From assembly GCF_029873215.1 (NCBI RefSeq), contig NZ_CP123620.1:3472001-3536000 (forward strand): a DNA stretch of 64,000 nucleotides, read 5' to 3'. Shown here piece after piece: positions 26,483 through 38,703 of the stretch. The DNA comes from Nocardioides sp. BP30 (lineage in GTDB: Bacteria > Actinomycetota > Actinomycetes > Propionibacteriales > Nocardioidaceae). Each line of letters opens with the position of its first letter. The first letter of the stretch is position 1. A program made the translations under genes and the position numbers. The notes under the pieces are model-generated. The model was not told the DNA's origin and ran no database searches. It worked only from the letters and a program-made list of their open reading frames with translations.

Positions 26483-26776
26483 TCAGGGGTGGGTGTGGCC
26501 GGCGCGCTCGACCGGCGACTCGCTGCTCGGCTTGTGCGCCTTGGGCAGCAGTCCCTCGCCGCGCAGGACGCCCGGGAGCAGCACCAGGAACGAGATGACC
26601 AGGGCCGCAGCGACCGGGATGAACACGATCAGCGTGATGAAGTGGAGCGGATTCACGTGGGACGGGTTGCTCCAGCCGGTCGGAACGTCGGCGGCGGCAG
26701 GGCCGGCGACAGCCGCGGTGACAGCGGCGACGGCGGCACCGAGGGTCAGGGCGCGGCGGGCGAAGGAGTTGGTCAC
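26483..26776 (-). CDS. Small membrane protein, unknown function
   Basis: A 97-residue protein with a cleavable-looking signal (residues 1-29, ending GPAAADVP), a short external segment GWSNPSHVNPLHF and one transmembrane helix, ending in a His-containing cytosolic tail (ERAGHTHP). I recognise the type from actinobacterial genomes but not a function. TACGCT (26783-26788, minus strand) ends six bases before the GTG, so it has its own leaderless promoter, back to back with that of the MscS gene. Confidence 0.65.
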   Translation of the reverse strand: MTNSFARRALTLGAAVAAVTAAVAGPAAADVPTGWSNPSHVNPLHFITLIVFIPVAAALVISFLVLLPGVLRGEGLLPKAHKPSSESPVERAGHTHP

Positions 26777-26820
26777 GAGATCAGCGTACCGGTTGATCGA
26801 GGCTGTTAAGAATGGGCCCC

Positions 26821-27774
26821 ATGTTCGTCCAGATCCTGCTCCGGCCCGCCGCCATCGACTGGCGCCACAACGCAGACGTGCTGATCGGCAAACCGGTCGC
26901 CATCGTCGCGCTGGTCCTGCTGGCGATGGTGATCCGCTGGGTCCTCGGCAAGCTGGTCGACAGGCTGGTGCGCCACGCCGAGGACGGCGTCCTCCCCGAT
27001 CGCTTCACCACCGCTCACAGCACCCGCCGGGTGCAGCGCGCGAAGACGATGGGCGACCTGCTCAAGAGCATCATCGGCGGCCTGCTGGTCGCCATCTTCG
27101 GCACGATGATCCTCAGCGAGCTCGGGCTGAACATCGCCCCGATCATCGCCAGCGCCGGCATCGTCGGCATCGCACTGGGCTTCGGCGCCCAGTCCCTGGT
27201 CAAGGACTTCCTGTCGGGCATCTTCATGATCTTCGAGGATCAGTACGGCGTGGGCGACGTGGTCGACGTCGGCGTCGCGTCCGGCACCATCGAGGCGGTC
27301 TCGCTGAGGGTCACCCGCCTGCGTGACCAGAGCGGGACGGTCTGGTACGTGCCCAACGGGGAGATCCTGCGGGTCGGCAACATGAGCCAGAACTGGGCAC
27401 GGGCGGTCGTCGACGTCAGCATCGGGTACGGCGAGGACCTCGCCCGGGTGCAGCGGGTCCTGAAGTCGGTAGCGCACGACATCTGGGAGGACGACGACTA
27501 CCGCGACATCGTCATCGAGGAGCCCGAGGTCACCGGCGTGGAGCAGATGACACCGGACGCGATCACCGTCCGGGTGCTGATCAAGACCGCGCCGATGCAG
27601 CAGTGGGCGGTCGCCCGGGAGCTGCGCCAGCGGATCAAGGCCCGCTTCGACCACGAGGGCATCGCGATGCCGTTCACCCAGAAGGTCCTCTTCCCGGCCC
27701 CGCCGTACGCCGGCGCCACTCCCCCGACGACCGATCCCGCCGCGCACGACTCGGCCAAGGCCGCCAACGAGTAG
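26821..27774 (+). CDS. Mechanosensitive ion channel, MscS family
   Basis: A 317-residue channel with three predicted N-terminal helices. The pore helix and beta domain are well kept: GIVGIALGFGAQSLVKDFLSG is the TM3 region with its A/G packing pattern, followed by DQYGVGDVVDVG and WYVPNGEILRVGN. It opens under membrane tension to release solutes in hypo-osmotic shock. The C-terminal domain is complete and ends in a flexible Pro/Ala tail. Seven bases separate AAGAAT (26808-26813) from the ATG, so the internal start is used and an ATG nine bases earlier is the -10 region. Confidence 0.93.
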   Translation: MFVQILLRPAAIDWRHNADVLIGKPVAIVALVLLAMVIRWVLGKLVDRLVRHAEDGVLPDRFTTAHSTRRVQRAKTMGDLLKSIIGGLLVAIFGTMILSELGLNIAPIIASAGIVGIALGFGAQSLVKDFLSGIFMIFEDQYGVGDVVDVGVASGTIEAVSLRVTRLRDQSGTVWYVPNGEILRVGNMSQNWARAVVDVSIGYGEDLARVQRVLKSVAHDIWEDDDYRDIVIEEPEVTGVEQMTPDAITVRVLIKTAPMQQWAVARELRQRIKARFDHEGIAMPFTQKVLFPAPPYAGATPPTTDPAAHDSAKAANE

Positions 27775-27830
27775 ACGTCCCCGCGCGCGGACCCCGGGCT
27801 GACCCCGGCCGGACGTCGGCCGGGCGTCGG

Positions 27831-27862
27831 CCGGGCTCGTCGAGATGCTTCGACAGGCCCGG
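27831..27862. terminator. Bidirectional hairpin between the MscS and OsmC-like genes
   Basis: CCGGGC-tc-GTCGA and TCGAC-ag-GCCCGG form a 13-bp stem with one two-base internal loop, located between two convergent stop codons. Confidence 0.6.
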
Positions 27863-27869
27863 CCGGCGA

Positions 27870-28295
27870 TCAGGAGAGGGCGGCGTCGAGCGTGATCGTG
27901 GTGCCGGCCAGCGCCTGGCTGACCGGGCAGCCGGCCTTCGCCTCCTGGGCGAGCTCGACGAACTTCTCCTCGTCGATGCCCGGCACGACACCGCGCACGG
28001 TGAGCGTGATGCCGGTGATGCCGGTGCCCGGCGTGAGCTCGACCTCGGCCGAGGTGGTCAGGGTGGTGGCAGGCGTCCCGTTCTTGGCGAGGCCGTTGGA
28101 GAAGGCCATCGAGAAGCAGGAGGAGTGCGCGGCAGCGATGAGCTCCTCGGGGCTGGTCTTGCCGTTGGCGGCCTCGGCGCGCGAGGGCCACGACACGTCG
28201 TACGTGCCGATCCCGGAGGAGTCCAGGGTGACCTTGCCGGCACCCTCGAACAGGGTGCCCTCCCAGACGGTTGTTGCGGTGCGAGTAGTAGGCAT
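27870..28295 (-). CDS. OsmC-family peroxiredoxin
   Basis: A 141-residue OsmC/Ohr-fold protein that would reduce organic hydroperoxides with two redox cysteines. HSSCFSMAFSNGLA holds the first (C58 region) and KAGCPVSQALAG the second; the TSPEELIAAAHSSCFS segment is typical of OsmC rather than Ohr. The start at MPTTRTATTVWEG is supported by homology and by CAGGAT six bases upstream of the ATG (28302-28307, minus strand). Confidence 0.9.
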   Translation of the reverse strand: MPTTRTATTVWEGTLFEGAGKVTLDSSGIGTYDVSWPSRAEAANGKTSPEELIAAAHSSCFSMAFSNGLAKNGTPATTLTTSAEVELTPGTGITGITLTVRGVVPGIDEEKFVELAQEAKAGCPVSQALAGTTITLDAALS

Positions 28296-28380
28296 GGGCC
28301 CATCCTGGCGGGTCGGCGACGACGGCTCAATGCGCGGGCTCGATGCGCGCGGCTCGATGCCCACCGCGCACAATGGGGGC

Positions 28381-28746
28381 GTGACGTTCTACGACGAGAT
28401 CGGCGGCGCCGAGACGATCCGCACGATCGTGGCCACCTTCTACGCCGGCGTCGCCCAGGACGAGCTGCTCCGGCCGATGTACCCCGAGGAGGACCTCGGG
28501 CCGGCGGAGGAGCGGTTCTTCGGGTTCCTGTGCCAGTACTGGGGCGGCCCCACCACCTATTCCGAGCAGCGGGGGCACCCGCGCCTGCGGATGCGGCACG
28601 CACCCTTCGCCGTGACCCACGAGGCCAAGGAGCACTGGCTCACCCACTTCCGCGAGGGCCTGGACGCGGCGAAGCTGACGCCGGAGCAGGACGCCGAGTT
28701 CTGGGCGTACGTCGTGCGCGCGGCCGACTTCATGGTCAACGCCTGA
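28381..28746 (+). CDS. Truncated hemoglobin, group II
   Basis: A 121-residue 2/2 globin of the GlbO/TrHbO type. It begins TFYDEIGGAETIRTIVATFY and has the proximal histidine in RHAPFAVTHEAKEHWLTHF, including the tryptophan at position G8 that marks groups II and III. A YSEQRGHPRLRMRH stretch carries the pre-F helix motif. It binds oxygen and may oxidise NO or relay oxygen. CACAAT (28369-28374) ends six bases upstream of the GTG, a leaderless start. Confidence 0.93.
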   Translation: MTFYDEIGGAETIRTIVATFYAGVAQDELLRPMYPEEDLGPAEERFFGFLCQYWGGPTTYSEQRGHPRLRMRHAPFAVTHEAKEHWLTHFREGLDAAKLTPEQDAEFWAYVVRAADFMVNA

Positions 28747-28774
28747 TCCGTCGCGGCCTCCCGCGCCGCAACGC

Positions 28775-30667
28775 TCAGCCGACGTGCACGTGCGGACGCC
28801 GTGACCGGTCCGGCTCGGCCCGTCGCAGCACCTCGCGGGTGGTCGGTGCGACCTCCCCGATGCCGAGGAAGAGGAAGCGCAGCAGGTTGATCACCGGGCC
28901 ACCCTCGGTCCACTCGAAGTAGATGTGCGGCGTGACGCCTGTGACGTCGCGGATGTGCATCAGCAGCGCCGCCAGCGCATTGGGCACCGTGGCGGACTCC
29001 ATCCGCAGCACCCGTCGGTGCCCGTGGACCACGACGCCGTGCACCGAGAGCCGGCCCTCGAAGTCGGAGGGATCGGTGAGGGTGACCTCGATGAAGACGA
29101 TGTCGCCCTCGTCGGTCAGGTCGTGGTCGGCGACGACCTGGCGCGTCTTGTCGTCGTACTCCTGCGCATCGAGAGCACCGGGCTCGTTGGCGACCAGCCG
29201 GATCCGGCGGCGTGCGCAGTCACGGAGGAACCGGTCTGCGGTGGCGTCCAGCTCGATCGAGGTGGTGCGCAGCTCGAAGGACCTGCCGATCCGGGAGAGC
29301 AGCGAGACCACCACGATCGCCAGGATGAAGCAGCCGCCGATCTTGAGGCCGTCGGGGCGCTCGACGCAGTTGACGATCGTGGTGTAGCAGAAGATCAGCG
29401 CGATCACCGCGAAGGCGACGGTGCGCTTGCGCTGCCCGGCCTTGCGGGCGGCCAGCGTCACCGCGACAGCGCCCGAGCTCATCAGCACCAGCACGCCTGT
29501 CGCGTAGGCGCCGCCCTGGGCATCCACGCTGGCGTCGAAGATCCAGGTGATCAGGAAGGCGACCCCCATGACGACCACGACCAGCGGCCGGGTCGCCCCG
29601 GCCCACTGGGGCGACATGCCGTAGCGGGGCAGGTAGCGCGGGATCAGGTTCAGCAGGCCGGCCATCGCCGAGGCACCGGCGAACCACAGGATCGTGATCG
29701 TGGAGATGTCGTAGATCGATCCGAAGCCGCTGCCGAGGTATTCGTGCGCGAGGTAGGCGAGTGCACGGCCGTTGGCCGCACCGCCCGCCTTGAACGCGTC
29801 CTGCGGGATCAACAGGGTGCAGACCCACGAGCTGAGGATCAGGAACGTGCTCATGATGATCGCAGCCGACGCCAGCAGCTTGCGGGTCTCCCGGACCAGC
29901 CCCAGCGGCCGGGCCGGGGTGTCGGTGGGGTCGCCCTGGATCTGCGGCATCACCGCCACCCCGGTCTCGAAGCCCGACATGCCCAGCGCGAGCTTGGGGA
30001 AGGCGAGCAGCGAGACGCCGACGATCGCCAGCGCACTGCCGTGCTCCTGGGTCAGCCCGGTGCGCCAGTGGCTGAAGACCGACGGCGCCTTGAACACCTC
30101 GGCCACGCCCACCAGCACGACGACAGCGTTGAGCGCGAGGTAGAGGCAGACCAGGACCACGGCGATCCCGATCGCCTCCTTGAAACCCCTGAAGAAGACG
30201 GCACCGAGCGCGAGCAGGAAGACGAAGGTGATCAGCATCGGGTGATCCCCGATGCTGCTGGGCACGTGGGGGTTCTCCCGAAGATGCGCAGCGCCGTCGG
30301 CCGCCGAGAGCGTCATGGTGATGACGAAGTCGGTGCACGCGAAGCCGAGCAGGACCAGGACGAAGAGCTTGCCCTTCCAGAACCCGAGCAGCCGCTCGAG
30401 CATCGCGATCGAGCCCTGGCCGTGCGGCGACTCCAGCGCGACCCGGCGGTAGACCGGTAGCGCGCCGCCGAGGGTGAGGATGACCAGGCCGATCGTCGCC
30501 AGGGGCGAGACCAGGCCGGCGGCGAGTGCGGCGATGCCGGGTGCGTAACCGAGGCTGGAGAAGTAGTCCACGCCGGTCAGGCACATCACCCGGTACCACT
30601 TCTGGCGCGGCTCGGGCTGCTCGGGCGCCGGGGAGCCGGTCGGCGCTTTCAGGGTCGCTGATGACAC
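28775..30667 (-). CDS. APC-superfamily permease, probable potassium transporter (KUP/KimA-like)
   Basis: A 630-residue protein with about 12 transmembrane helices and a soluble C-terminal domain from roughly residue 455. It would usually be labelled an amino acid permease. However, helix 1 reads [10 protein letters not shown], giving D34 and Y41 in the D-x6-Y spacing with an intervening Ser pair that forms the potassium site in KUP and KimA transporters. [15 protein letters not shown] and [13 protein letters not shown] follow. It lies next to the kdp operon, and its upstream region carries repeats that resemble those before kdpF. I therefore infer K+ uptake; the alternative is an uncharacterised amino acid/H+ symporter. 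CAGGCT (30674-30679) ends six bases before the GTG. Confidence 0.7.
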   Translation of the reverse strand: MSSATLKAPTGSPAPEQPEPRQKWYRVMCLTGVDYFSSLGYAPGIAALAAGLVSPLATIGLVILTLGGALPVYRRVALESPHGQGSIAMLERLLGFWKGKLFVLVLLGFACTDFVITMTLSAADGAAHLRENPHVPSSIGDHPMLITFVFLLALGAVFFRGFKEAIGIAVVLVCLYLALNAVVVLVGVAEVFKAPSVFSHWRTGLTQEHGSALAIVGVSLLAFPKLALGMSGFETGVAVMPQIQGDPTDTPARPLGLVRETRKLLASAAIIMSTFLILSSWVCTLLIPQDAFKAGGAANGRALAYLAHEYLGSGFGSIYDISTITILWFAGASAMAGLLNLIPRYLPRYGMSPQWAGATRPLVVVVMGVAFLITWIFDASVDAQGGAYATGVLVLMSSGAVAVTLAARKAGQRKRTVAFAVIALIFCYTTIVNCVERPDGLKIGGCFILAIVVVSLLSRIGRSFELRTTSIELDATADRFLRDCARRRIRLVANEPGALDAQEYDDKTRQVVADHDLTDEGDIVFIEVTLTDPSDFEGRLSVHGVVVHGHRRVLRMESATVPNALAALLMHIRDVTGVTPHIYFEWTEGGPVINLLRFLFLGIGEVAPTTREVLRRAEPDRSRRPHVHVG

Positions 30668-30720
30668 GGGACAAGCCTGACGCGGGCCGTTCCAGCAGTC
30701 CTCATCCGTGACCCGCCTGA

Positions 30721-30763
30721 CGGCGTCAAGATTCCGTAAATGTTGGCCGGTACGGCGTCAAGA
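30721..30763. promoter_or_regulatory. Two CGGCGTCAAGA direct repeats 32 bp apart, candidate KdpE-type site
   Basis: An 11-base string at 30721-30731 recurs exactly at 30753-30763. It lies in the divergent region between the KUP/KimA-like permease and the small membrane gene at 30813. The core GCGTCAAG and the 32-bp spacing match the repeats upstream of kdpF. Confidence 0.6.
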
Positions 30764-30812
30764 ACGCATCGGAGCCGGCGCCGCGAGGCCCCATCGGCCC
30801 TTGACTGGAGGC

Positions 30813-31184
30813 ATGGAGTCACGCCTCACCGACGTCGCCGCCGTCCGCGCAGGATGGGGATTCGCGCTCCTGTTCGGCCTTGCCGCGCTCCTGGCCCACA
30901 CTCACGCCGACCTCGCCGCGGGGCTGTTCGGCTTCCTGGGCGCGTGTGCCCTCGCGGCCCTCACCGTGCCCTTCGGGTACGCGGTGCTCCTCGGCCTCTC
31001 GGGCTGGGGCTTCCTGACCGGGTTCGTCGTCAACAGCGGCGGACAGCTGAGCTTCGCCGGCTCCGACCTGGGGCACCTCGCCCTGCTGGTCGCGCTGTCG
31101 GCGGCCGTGGCCGTGCTGCGCCCGCGGGGGGCGGCGCATACCCGGGCGGCTCGCCAGCGCCGACCTCACGGCTCCAGGGTGTAG
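30813..31184 (+). CDS. Small multispanning membrane protein
   Basis: A 123-residue protein with three or four hydrophobic segments (WGFALLFGLAALLAH, LFGFLGACALAALTVPFGYA, LALLVALSAAVAVL) and a basic C-terminus. I do not recognise a family. GGAG precedes the ATG by four bases; upstream in-frame ATGs lack support. It is transcribed away from the permease and its 3' end overlaps kdpE convergently by 19 bases. The paired GCGTCAAG repeats end 50 bases before its start, so it may belong to the same potassium-related regulon. Confidence 0.6.
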   Translation: MESRLTDVAAVRAGWGFALLFGLAALLAHTHADLAAGLFGFLGACALAALTVPFGYAVLLGLSGWGFLTGFVVNSGGQLSFAGSDLGHLALLVALSAAVAVLRPRGAAHTRAARQRRPHGSRV

Positions 31185-31858
31185 CCCAACCCGCTGCTGG
31201 TCACCAGGTAGCGCGGGTGCGCCGGGTCGTCCTCCAGCTTGCGGCGCAGCTGGGCGGCGTAGACGCGCAGGTAGTGCGTCTCCTTGGCGTAGACCGGCCC
31301 CCACACCTCCTTGAGGATCTGCTCGCGCGAGACCAGCCGGCCCACGTTGCGCGCCAGCAGCTCCAGGAAGGCCCACTCGGTGGGCGTCAGCCGGATGTCC
31401 TCGCCGTGCTTGGCGACGCGCTTGCGGGCGAAGTCGATCTCCAGGTCGCCGATGCTGAGGGTGGCGGCCTGCGCGGGAGTGGCCTCCTGGCCTCGCCGTA
31501 CGGCGGCGCGCAGCCGCGCCATCAGCTCGTCCATGGCGAACGGCTTGGTGACGTAGTCGTCGGCACCCAGGTCGAGCGCCTCGACCTTGTCGTCGCCGTG
31601 CTGACGCGCGCTGAGCACCACCACCGGCACCGACGTCCAGCCGCGCAGGCCGGCCAGCACCTCGGTGCCGTCGAGATCGGGCAGGCCGAGGTCGAGCAGC
31701 ACCACGTCGGGGTGGAAGCCGGCAGCCGCCGTCAGGCCGGAGCGACCGTCGTGGGCGACCTCGACCTCCCAACCGGCGGCGCGCAGGTTCACCGCGAGCG
31801 CGCGGGCGAGGGCCGGCTCGTCATCGATCACCAGGACCTTGCTCATCGCTCGGTTCAT
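31166..31858 (-). CDS. kdpE: Response regulator KdpE
   Basis: A 230-residue OmpR-family regulator. The receiver domain has the acidic pair VIDDEPALAR, the phosphoacceptor aspartate in VVLLDLGLPDLDG and the switch lysine in VTKPFAMDELM. The winged helix ends in the typical VRVYAAQLRRKLEDDP and SSGLGYTLEP. Phosphorylated KdpE activates the kdp operon when potassium is limiting. Its ATG overlaps the kdpD stop as ATGA, making it the last gene of kdpFABCDE. The TGAC repeats upstream of kdpF and the GCGTCAAG pair at 30721 are candidate targets. Confidence 0.95.
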   Translation of the reverse strand: MNRAMSKVLVIDDEPALARALAVNLRAAGWEVEVAHDGRSGLTAAAGFHPDVVLLDLGLPDLDGTEVLAGLRGWTSVPVVVLSARQHGDDKVEALDLGADDYVTKPFAMDELMARLRAAVRRGQEATPAQAATLSIGDLEIDFARKRVAKHGEDIRLTPTEWAFLELLARNVGRLVSREQILKEVWGPVYAKETHYLRVYAAQLRRKLEDDPAHPRYLVTSSGLGYTLEP

Positions 31859-34380
31859 CGCTCGCCCTCCCGCTCCGCCGGGACCGCACTCGCCCGCGGC
31901 ACCGCCACCACCATCGTCAGGCCACCGCCGGGGGTGTCCTCGGCGGACAGTCTGCCGCCGATCGCCTCCGCGAGACCGCGCGCCACCGCCAAGCCGAGGC
32001 CCAGACCGCCCGGCGAGCTGTCGTCCAGCCGCTGGAACGGCTCGAACATCCGCTCACGCTGGTCCTCGGGCACCCCCGGTCCGCGGTCCACCACCAGGAT
32101 CTCGACCTCCTCGCGGCGTACGTTCGCCAGCACCCGCACCGGCGCGACCCCGGCGGAGGCGCGCACCGCGTTGGACACCAGGTTGGCCACCACCCGCTCG
32201 AGCAGACCGGGATCGGTGCGGACCAGCGGCACGTCCTCGGCCACGTCGTTGCTGGCCTCCTCGGCGGAGAAGCCGGCCAGGGCCAGCGGCACGCACTCCT
32301 CCAGGCTGACCGGTCGCAACACGGGGTGGACCAGGCCGGCCTGGACACGGGAGAGGTCGAGGAGGTTGTCGATCAGGTGCTCCAGCTGCTCGGCCGAGGT
32401 GGCGGCGGAGGTGGCGAGCACCTCGCGGTCGGCATCGTCGAGCACGCCGTTGCGCAGCCCGTCGACAGCGGTGCGCACCGTGGCCAGCGGCGTACGCAGG
32501 TCGTGGGAGACCGCTCGCAGCAGCGCCGTCGAGGTGGCCTCGGCCCGCTCCAGCGCCACCGTGCGATCGGCATGCTCCCGCAGCCGCCGGTACTCCAGGA
32601 CCAGCGAGGTCTGCACCGCAAACGCCTCGAGCACCCGCTGGTCGGCGGCTCGCAGCGGGTCGCCGATCAGCACCATCACGTGGTCGTCGTCGACCGCCAC
32701 CCGGCTGTCGCCCTGATCGGGGGTGTCGGCGAACCCGATCCCGGCCCCCGCCTGCCGCTCCCACCCCGAAGCAGTACGCCGCAACAGCACCACCGAGCGC
32801 TGTCCGAACGTCTCGCGGACCCGCTCCACGATGGCGTCGGCGGTGTCCTGCCCGGTGAGCACCGAGCGGGAGAGGGCACCGAGCGTGGCCGCCTCCGCGC
32901 GCGCCCGCAGTGCCTCCTCGGTCCGCCGCGACGCACCGTCGACGACGGTGGCCACGGCCACCGCCACGAGCACGAAGACGACCAGGGCGAGCAGGTTGCG
33001 CGGCTCGGCGATCGTCAGCCGGCGCACCGGCGGGGTGAACCACCAGTTGAGGTTGACGAAGCCGAACATCGCCGCCACCACCGCCGGCCACCTGCCTCCC
33101 ACCAGCGCCACCAGCACCGTCGTCGCCAGGAGCAGGAGGCTGGCCAGCGGCAGCTGATCGGTCGCACCGGCGGTCTGGGCGGTGTGGTTGAGCCACCACG
33201 CCAGCAGCAGCGGCACCGCGAGCGCCATCACCCAGCCCAGCGCCTGACGGCGCGGGCTCAGCGGTGACATCGAGATCCGTCGCCGCACGGTCCGCGGGAT
33301 CTGCTCGTGGGTGACCAGGTGGACGTCGATCGAGCCGGCTGCGGCGGCGATCCGGTCGCCGGTGGTGCCGGCCAGCAGCCGGCGGATCCGGCCGTGCCGC
33401 GAGACCCCGACCACGATCATGGTGGCGTTGCTGCCGACCGCGAAGTCGACGATGGCCTCGGCGGCATCCTCCCCCACCACCGAGTGGAAGGTGCCGTCGA
33501 GCGAGCGGGTCAGCTCCTGCAGCCGGCTGAGCCCGGCCGCCTCCGGCGCCTGCAGGCCGTCGGCCGTCAGCACGTGCACGGCCAGCAGCTCCGAACCGGC
33601 CGCGCGCTGGGCCAGCCGGGCTCCGCGGCGCAGCAGCGTCTCGCTCTCCGGCCCGCCCGTCACGGCGACCACGATCCGCTCCTTGGTCGGCCACGGACTG
33701 CGGATGCCCTGCTCACGCCGGTAGTCGCCCAGCGCGTCGTCGACCCGATCGGCCAGCCAGAGCAGCGCGAGCTCGCGCAGAGCGGTCAGGTTGCCGACCC
33801 GGAAGAACGACGTCAACGAGGCGTCGATCTTCTCCGGACGGTAGATGTTGCCGTGCGCCATCCGCCGGCGCAGCGCGTCGGGCGCCATGTCGACCAGGTT
33901 GATCTGGTCGGCGGTGCGGACCACCTCGTCGGGCACCGTCTCGCGCTGCCGGACGCCGGTGATCCGCTCGACCTCGTCGTTGAGCGACTCCAGGTGCTGG
34001 ATGTTGACGGTGGTGATCACGTCGATGCCGGCAGCGCGCAGCTCCTCGATGTCCTGGGCGCGCTTGGCGTGCCGGCTGCCCGGGACGTTGGTGTGGGCGA
34101 GCTCGTCGACGCAGACCACCTGCGGCCGGCGCTCGAGCACGGCGTCGAGGTCGAGCTCGGTGAAGGTGCTCCCGCGATAGCTGATCCGCCGGCGCTGCAG
34201 CACCTCCAGGCCCTCGAGCTGGCTCTGCGTCGTGGGCCGGTCGTGGGTCTCGACGTACCCGACCACGACGTCGGTGCCGCGGCTGCATCGGCGGTGGGCC
34301 TCGCCGAGCATCGCGAAGGTCTTGCCGACGCCGGGGGCGGCGCCGAGGTAGACGGTCAGCCGCCCCCGTTTAGCCTCCAT
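31855..34380 (-). CDS. kdpD: Sensor histidine kinase KdpD
   Basis: An 841-residue kinase. The N-terminal KdpD domain carries Walker A GAAPGVGKT, followed by a Usp-like domain (VVAVTGGPESETLLRRG), four membrane helices (LGWVMALAVPLLLAWW onwards), a GAF-like region, the H-box AVSHDLRTPLATVR and the ATPase motifs DRGPGVPEDQR and GGLGLGLA. It senses low potassium or turgor and phosphorylates KdpE. The ATG at LSHMEAKRG lies five bases after kdpC; no strong Shine-Dalgarno is seen, so coupling to kdpC translation is likely. Confidence 0.95.
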   Translation of the reverse strand: MEAKRGRLTVYLGAAPGVGKTFAMLGEAHRRCSRGTDVVVGYVETHDRPTTQSQLEGLEVLQRRRISYRGSTFTELDLDAVLERRPQVVCVDELAHTNVPGSRHAKRAQDIEELRAAGIDVITTVNIQHLESLNDEVERITGVRQRETVPDEVVRTADQINLVDMAPDALRRRMAHGNIYRPEKIDASLTSFFRVGNLTALRELALLWLADRVDDALGDYRREQGIRSPWPTKERIVVAVTGGPESETLLRRGARLAQRAAGSELLAVHVLTADGLQAPEAAGLSRLQELTRSLDGTFHSVVGEDAAEAIVDFAVGSNATMIVVGVSRHGRIRRLLAGTTGDRIAAAAGSIDVHLVTHEQIPRTVRRRISMSPLSPRRQALGWVMALAVPLLLAWWLNHTAQTAGATDQLPLASLLLLATTVLVALVGGRWPAVVAAMFGFVNLNWWFTPPVRRLTIAEPRNLLALVVFVLVAVAVATVVDGASRRTEEALRARAEAATLGALSRSVLTGQDTADAIVERVRETFGQRSVVLLRRTASGWERQAGAGIGFADTPDQGDSRVAVDDDHVMVLIGDPLRAADQRVLEAFAVQTSLVLEYRRLREHADRTVALERAEATSTALLRAVSHDLRTPLATVRTAVDGLRNGVLDDADREVLATSAATSAEQLEHLIDNLLDLSRVQAGLVHPVLRPVSLEECVPLALAGFSAEEASNDVAEDVPLVRTDPGLLERVVANLVSNAVRASAGVAPVRVLANVRREEVEILVVDRGPGVPEDQRERMFEPFQRLDDSSPGGLGLGLAVARGLAEAIGGRLSAEDTPGGGLTMVVAVPRASAVPAEREGER

Positions 34381-34385
34381 GTGGC

Positions 34386-35014
34386 TCAGTCTGCCGGGTG
34401 CCCGGCGGCATGGGTGACAGCGAGGTTGAGCATGAGCACGTTGACGTAGGGCGCGCCGAGCACGCCGAGAGCACGGCCGTGGGTGTTCTCGGCGACCAGC
34501 CGCCGCACCGCGCTCTCGGAGAGATCGTTCGCCTTCGCCACCCGGGCCACCTGGAGGTCGGCGTACGCCGGCGAGATGGCCGGGTCCAGACCCGAGCCGC
34601 TGGAGGTGACGGCGTCGGCGGGTACGGCCGTGACCGGCACGCCCTCGCGCTGCGCGATCGCCTGGCGGGCCGCCTTGACGGCCTTGACCAGGCGCGGGTC
34701 GTTGGGGCCCAGGTTGCTGCCGTAGCTGCTGGTCGGGTCGTAGCCGTCGCCGGCGGCCGAGGGACGGTCGTAGAACAGCTTCGGATCGTCGACGACCTGG
34801 CCGAGCAGCTGTGAGCCGACCGCCTCCGCCGTCGAGGTGGTGTGGGCGCCGGTGGAGGTGACCAGGGAGCCGTTCGCGTGCCACGGCATGCTCACCTGCG
34901 CGACGCCGGTGACCAGCAGCGGGTAGGCGATGCCGAGCAGCACGGTGGCGCCGATCATCACCCGGAGCCCCGCGAGGCTGTGCCGGTAGAGCGCGTAGAG
35001 GTCCTTCATGTTCA

Positions 35015-35018
<4 letters not shown>
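34386..35018 (-). CDS. kdpC: Potassium-transporting ATPase subunit KdpC
   Basis: A 210-residue single-span subunit. One N-terminal helix ([21 protein letters not shown]) precedes a periplasm-side domain with the family motifs [14 protein letters not shown] and [19 protein letters not shown]. KdpC stabilises the KdpA-KdpB complex. The start overlaps the kdpB stop (ATGA). Confidence 0.96.
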
Positions 35019-37038
<2,020 letters not shown>

Positions 37039-37042
<4 letters not shown>

Positions 37043-38703
37043 GAGAGGGACTCCGCGATCGGACCGAGGGCGAGCGCCGGGACGTAGGTCAGGCCGACCA
37101 CGACCAGCGCGACGCCGGTGAGAAGGGCCACGAACAGTGGCCGGTAAGTGGGCAGGGTGCCGGCGCCGGCGGGCTGGTGCCGGGCTGAGGCGAAGCGCCC
37201 GGCCAGGGCGAGCACGAACACGATGGGCAGGAAGCGGCCGAAGAGCATCAGCACACCGAGCAGGGTGTTCCAGAACGGCGTGCCCGAGGTGATGCCGGCG
37301 AACGCCGAACCGTTGTTGTTGGCCGCGCTGGTGACCGCGTAGAGCGCCTCGGAGAGGCCGTGGGTGCCACCCACCGAGAGCCCGGCGAGCCCGGCGCCGG
37401 CGGTGACCGCCACAGCGCCGCCGAGCAGGACCAGCGTCGGCGTGGTGAGGATGTAGAGCGCTACCAGCACGATCTCGTGCTGCCCGATCTTCTTGCCCAG
37501 GTACTCCGGTGTGCGGCCGACCATCAGGCCGCAGAGGAACACCGTCACGATGGCCAGCATGAGCATGCCGTACAGCCCCGAGCCGACACCGCCCGGTGCG
37601 ATCTCACCGAGCATCATGTTGAACATCGCGATGCCGCCGCCGGGGGCGGTGAAGCTCTCGTGCATGGAGTTCACCGCGCCGGTCGAGGTCAGCGTGGTGG
37701 CGGCCCCGAACAGGGCGCTCCCCGCCTCCCCGAAGCGGGTCTCCTTGCCCTCCATGGCGGCGCCGGCCAGCCGGGTGGCGGTGCCGGCGCCGGACATCTC
37801 GGCCCAGGTCAGCAGCGAGACGGCGGCGGTGGCGAGCACTGCCATCGTGGCCACGATCGCGCCGCCCTGGCGCTTGTCGCGCACGATCAGCCCGAAGGCC
37901 CAGGCCATCGCGAACGGGACCAGCAGGATCAGGTAGACCTGCAGCAGGTTGGTGAACGCGTTCGGGTTCTCGAACGGGTGGGCGCTGTTGGCGTTGTAGA
38001 AGCCGCCACCGTTGGTGCCGAGCTCCTTGATCGCCTCCTGGCTGGCGACCGGTCCACCGGTGATCGTCTGGTGGCCCCCGCCGAGGGTGGTCACGGCGTG
38101 GAAGGCGTGCCAGTTCTGGATCATCCCGCCGGCGACGAAGATCAGGGCGGTGACGAAGGCGATCGGCAGCAGCACCCGGACGGTGCCGCGGACCAGGTCT
38201 GTCCAGAAGTTGCCCAGCCGTCCGCCGAACCGGGATCGGGCCAGCCCGCGGGCGAACGCGGCGGCGACAGCCATGCCGACCGCCGCAGAGGCGAAGTTCT
38301 GCACCGTCAGCCCGGTGGCCTGCAGCACGTAGCCGGCGGCCGCTTCGCCGGAGTACCACTGCCAGTTGGTGTTGGAGACGAACGAGACGGCCGTGTTCCA
38401 GGCACCCGCCGGGTCGAACCCGGCGAAGCCGAGGCTCTGGGGCAGGTGCGGCTGCAGCCGTGCCACGGCGTACAGGATCAGGACGCCGACCATGCTGAAG
38501 CCGAGCACCGACATGGCGTAGGAGCGCCAGTGCTGGTCGGCGTCGGGGTCGACGCGCATGATCCGGTACGCCGCCCGCTCGATCCGCAGGTGACGAGGGC
38601 TGGTGTAGACGTGCGCCAGGTAGCGACCCAGCAGCGGGACGGAGACGACGAGCGCCGCGACCAGCAGCAGGAGCTGCAGCACCGCGGCCGTCGTGGCGCT
38701 CAT
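37039..38703 (-). CDS. kdpA: Potassium-transporting ATPase subunit KdpA
   Basis: A 554-residue channel-like subunit of the superfamily of K+ transporters. Selectivity-filter-like loops are visible: [43 protein letters not shown] and [13 protein letters not shown]. It forms the potassium path of the Kdp pump. The ATG overlaps the kdpF stop (ATGA). Confidence 0.97.
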
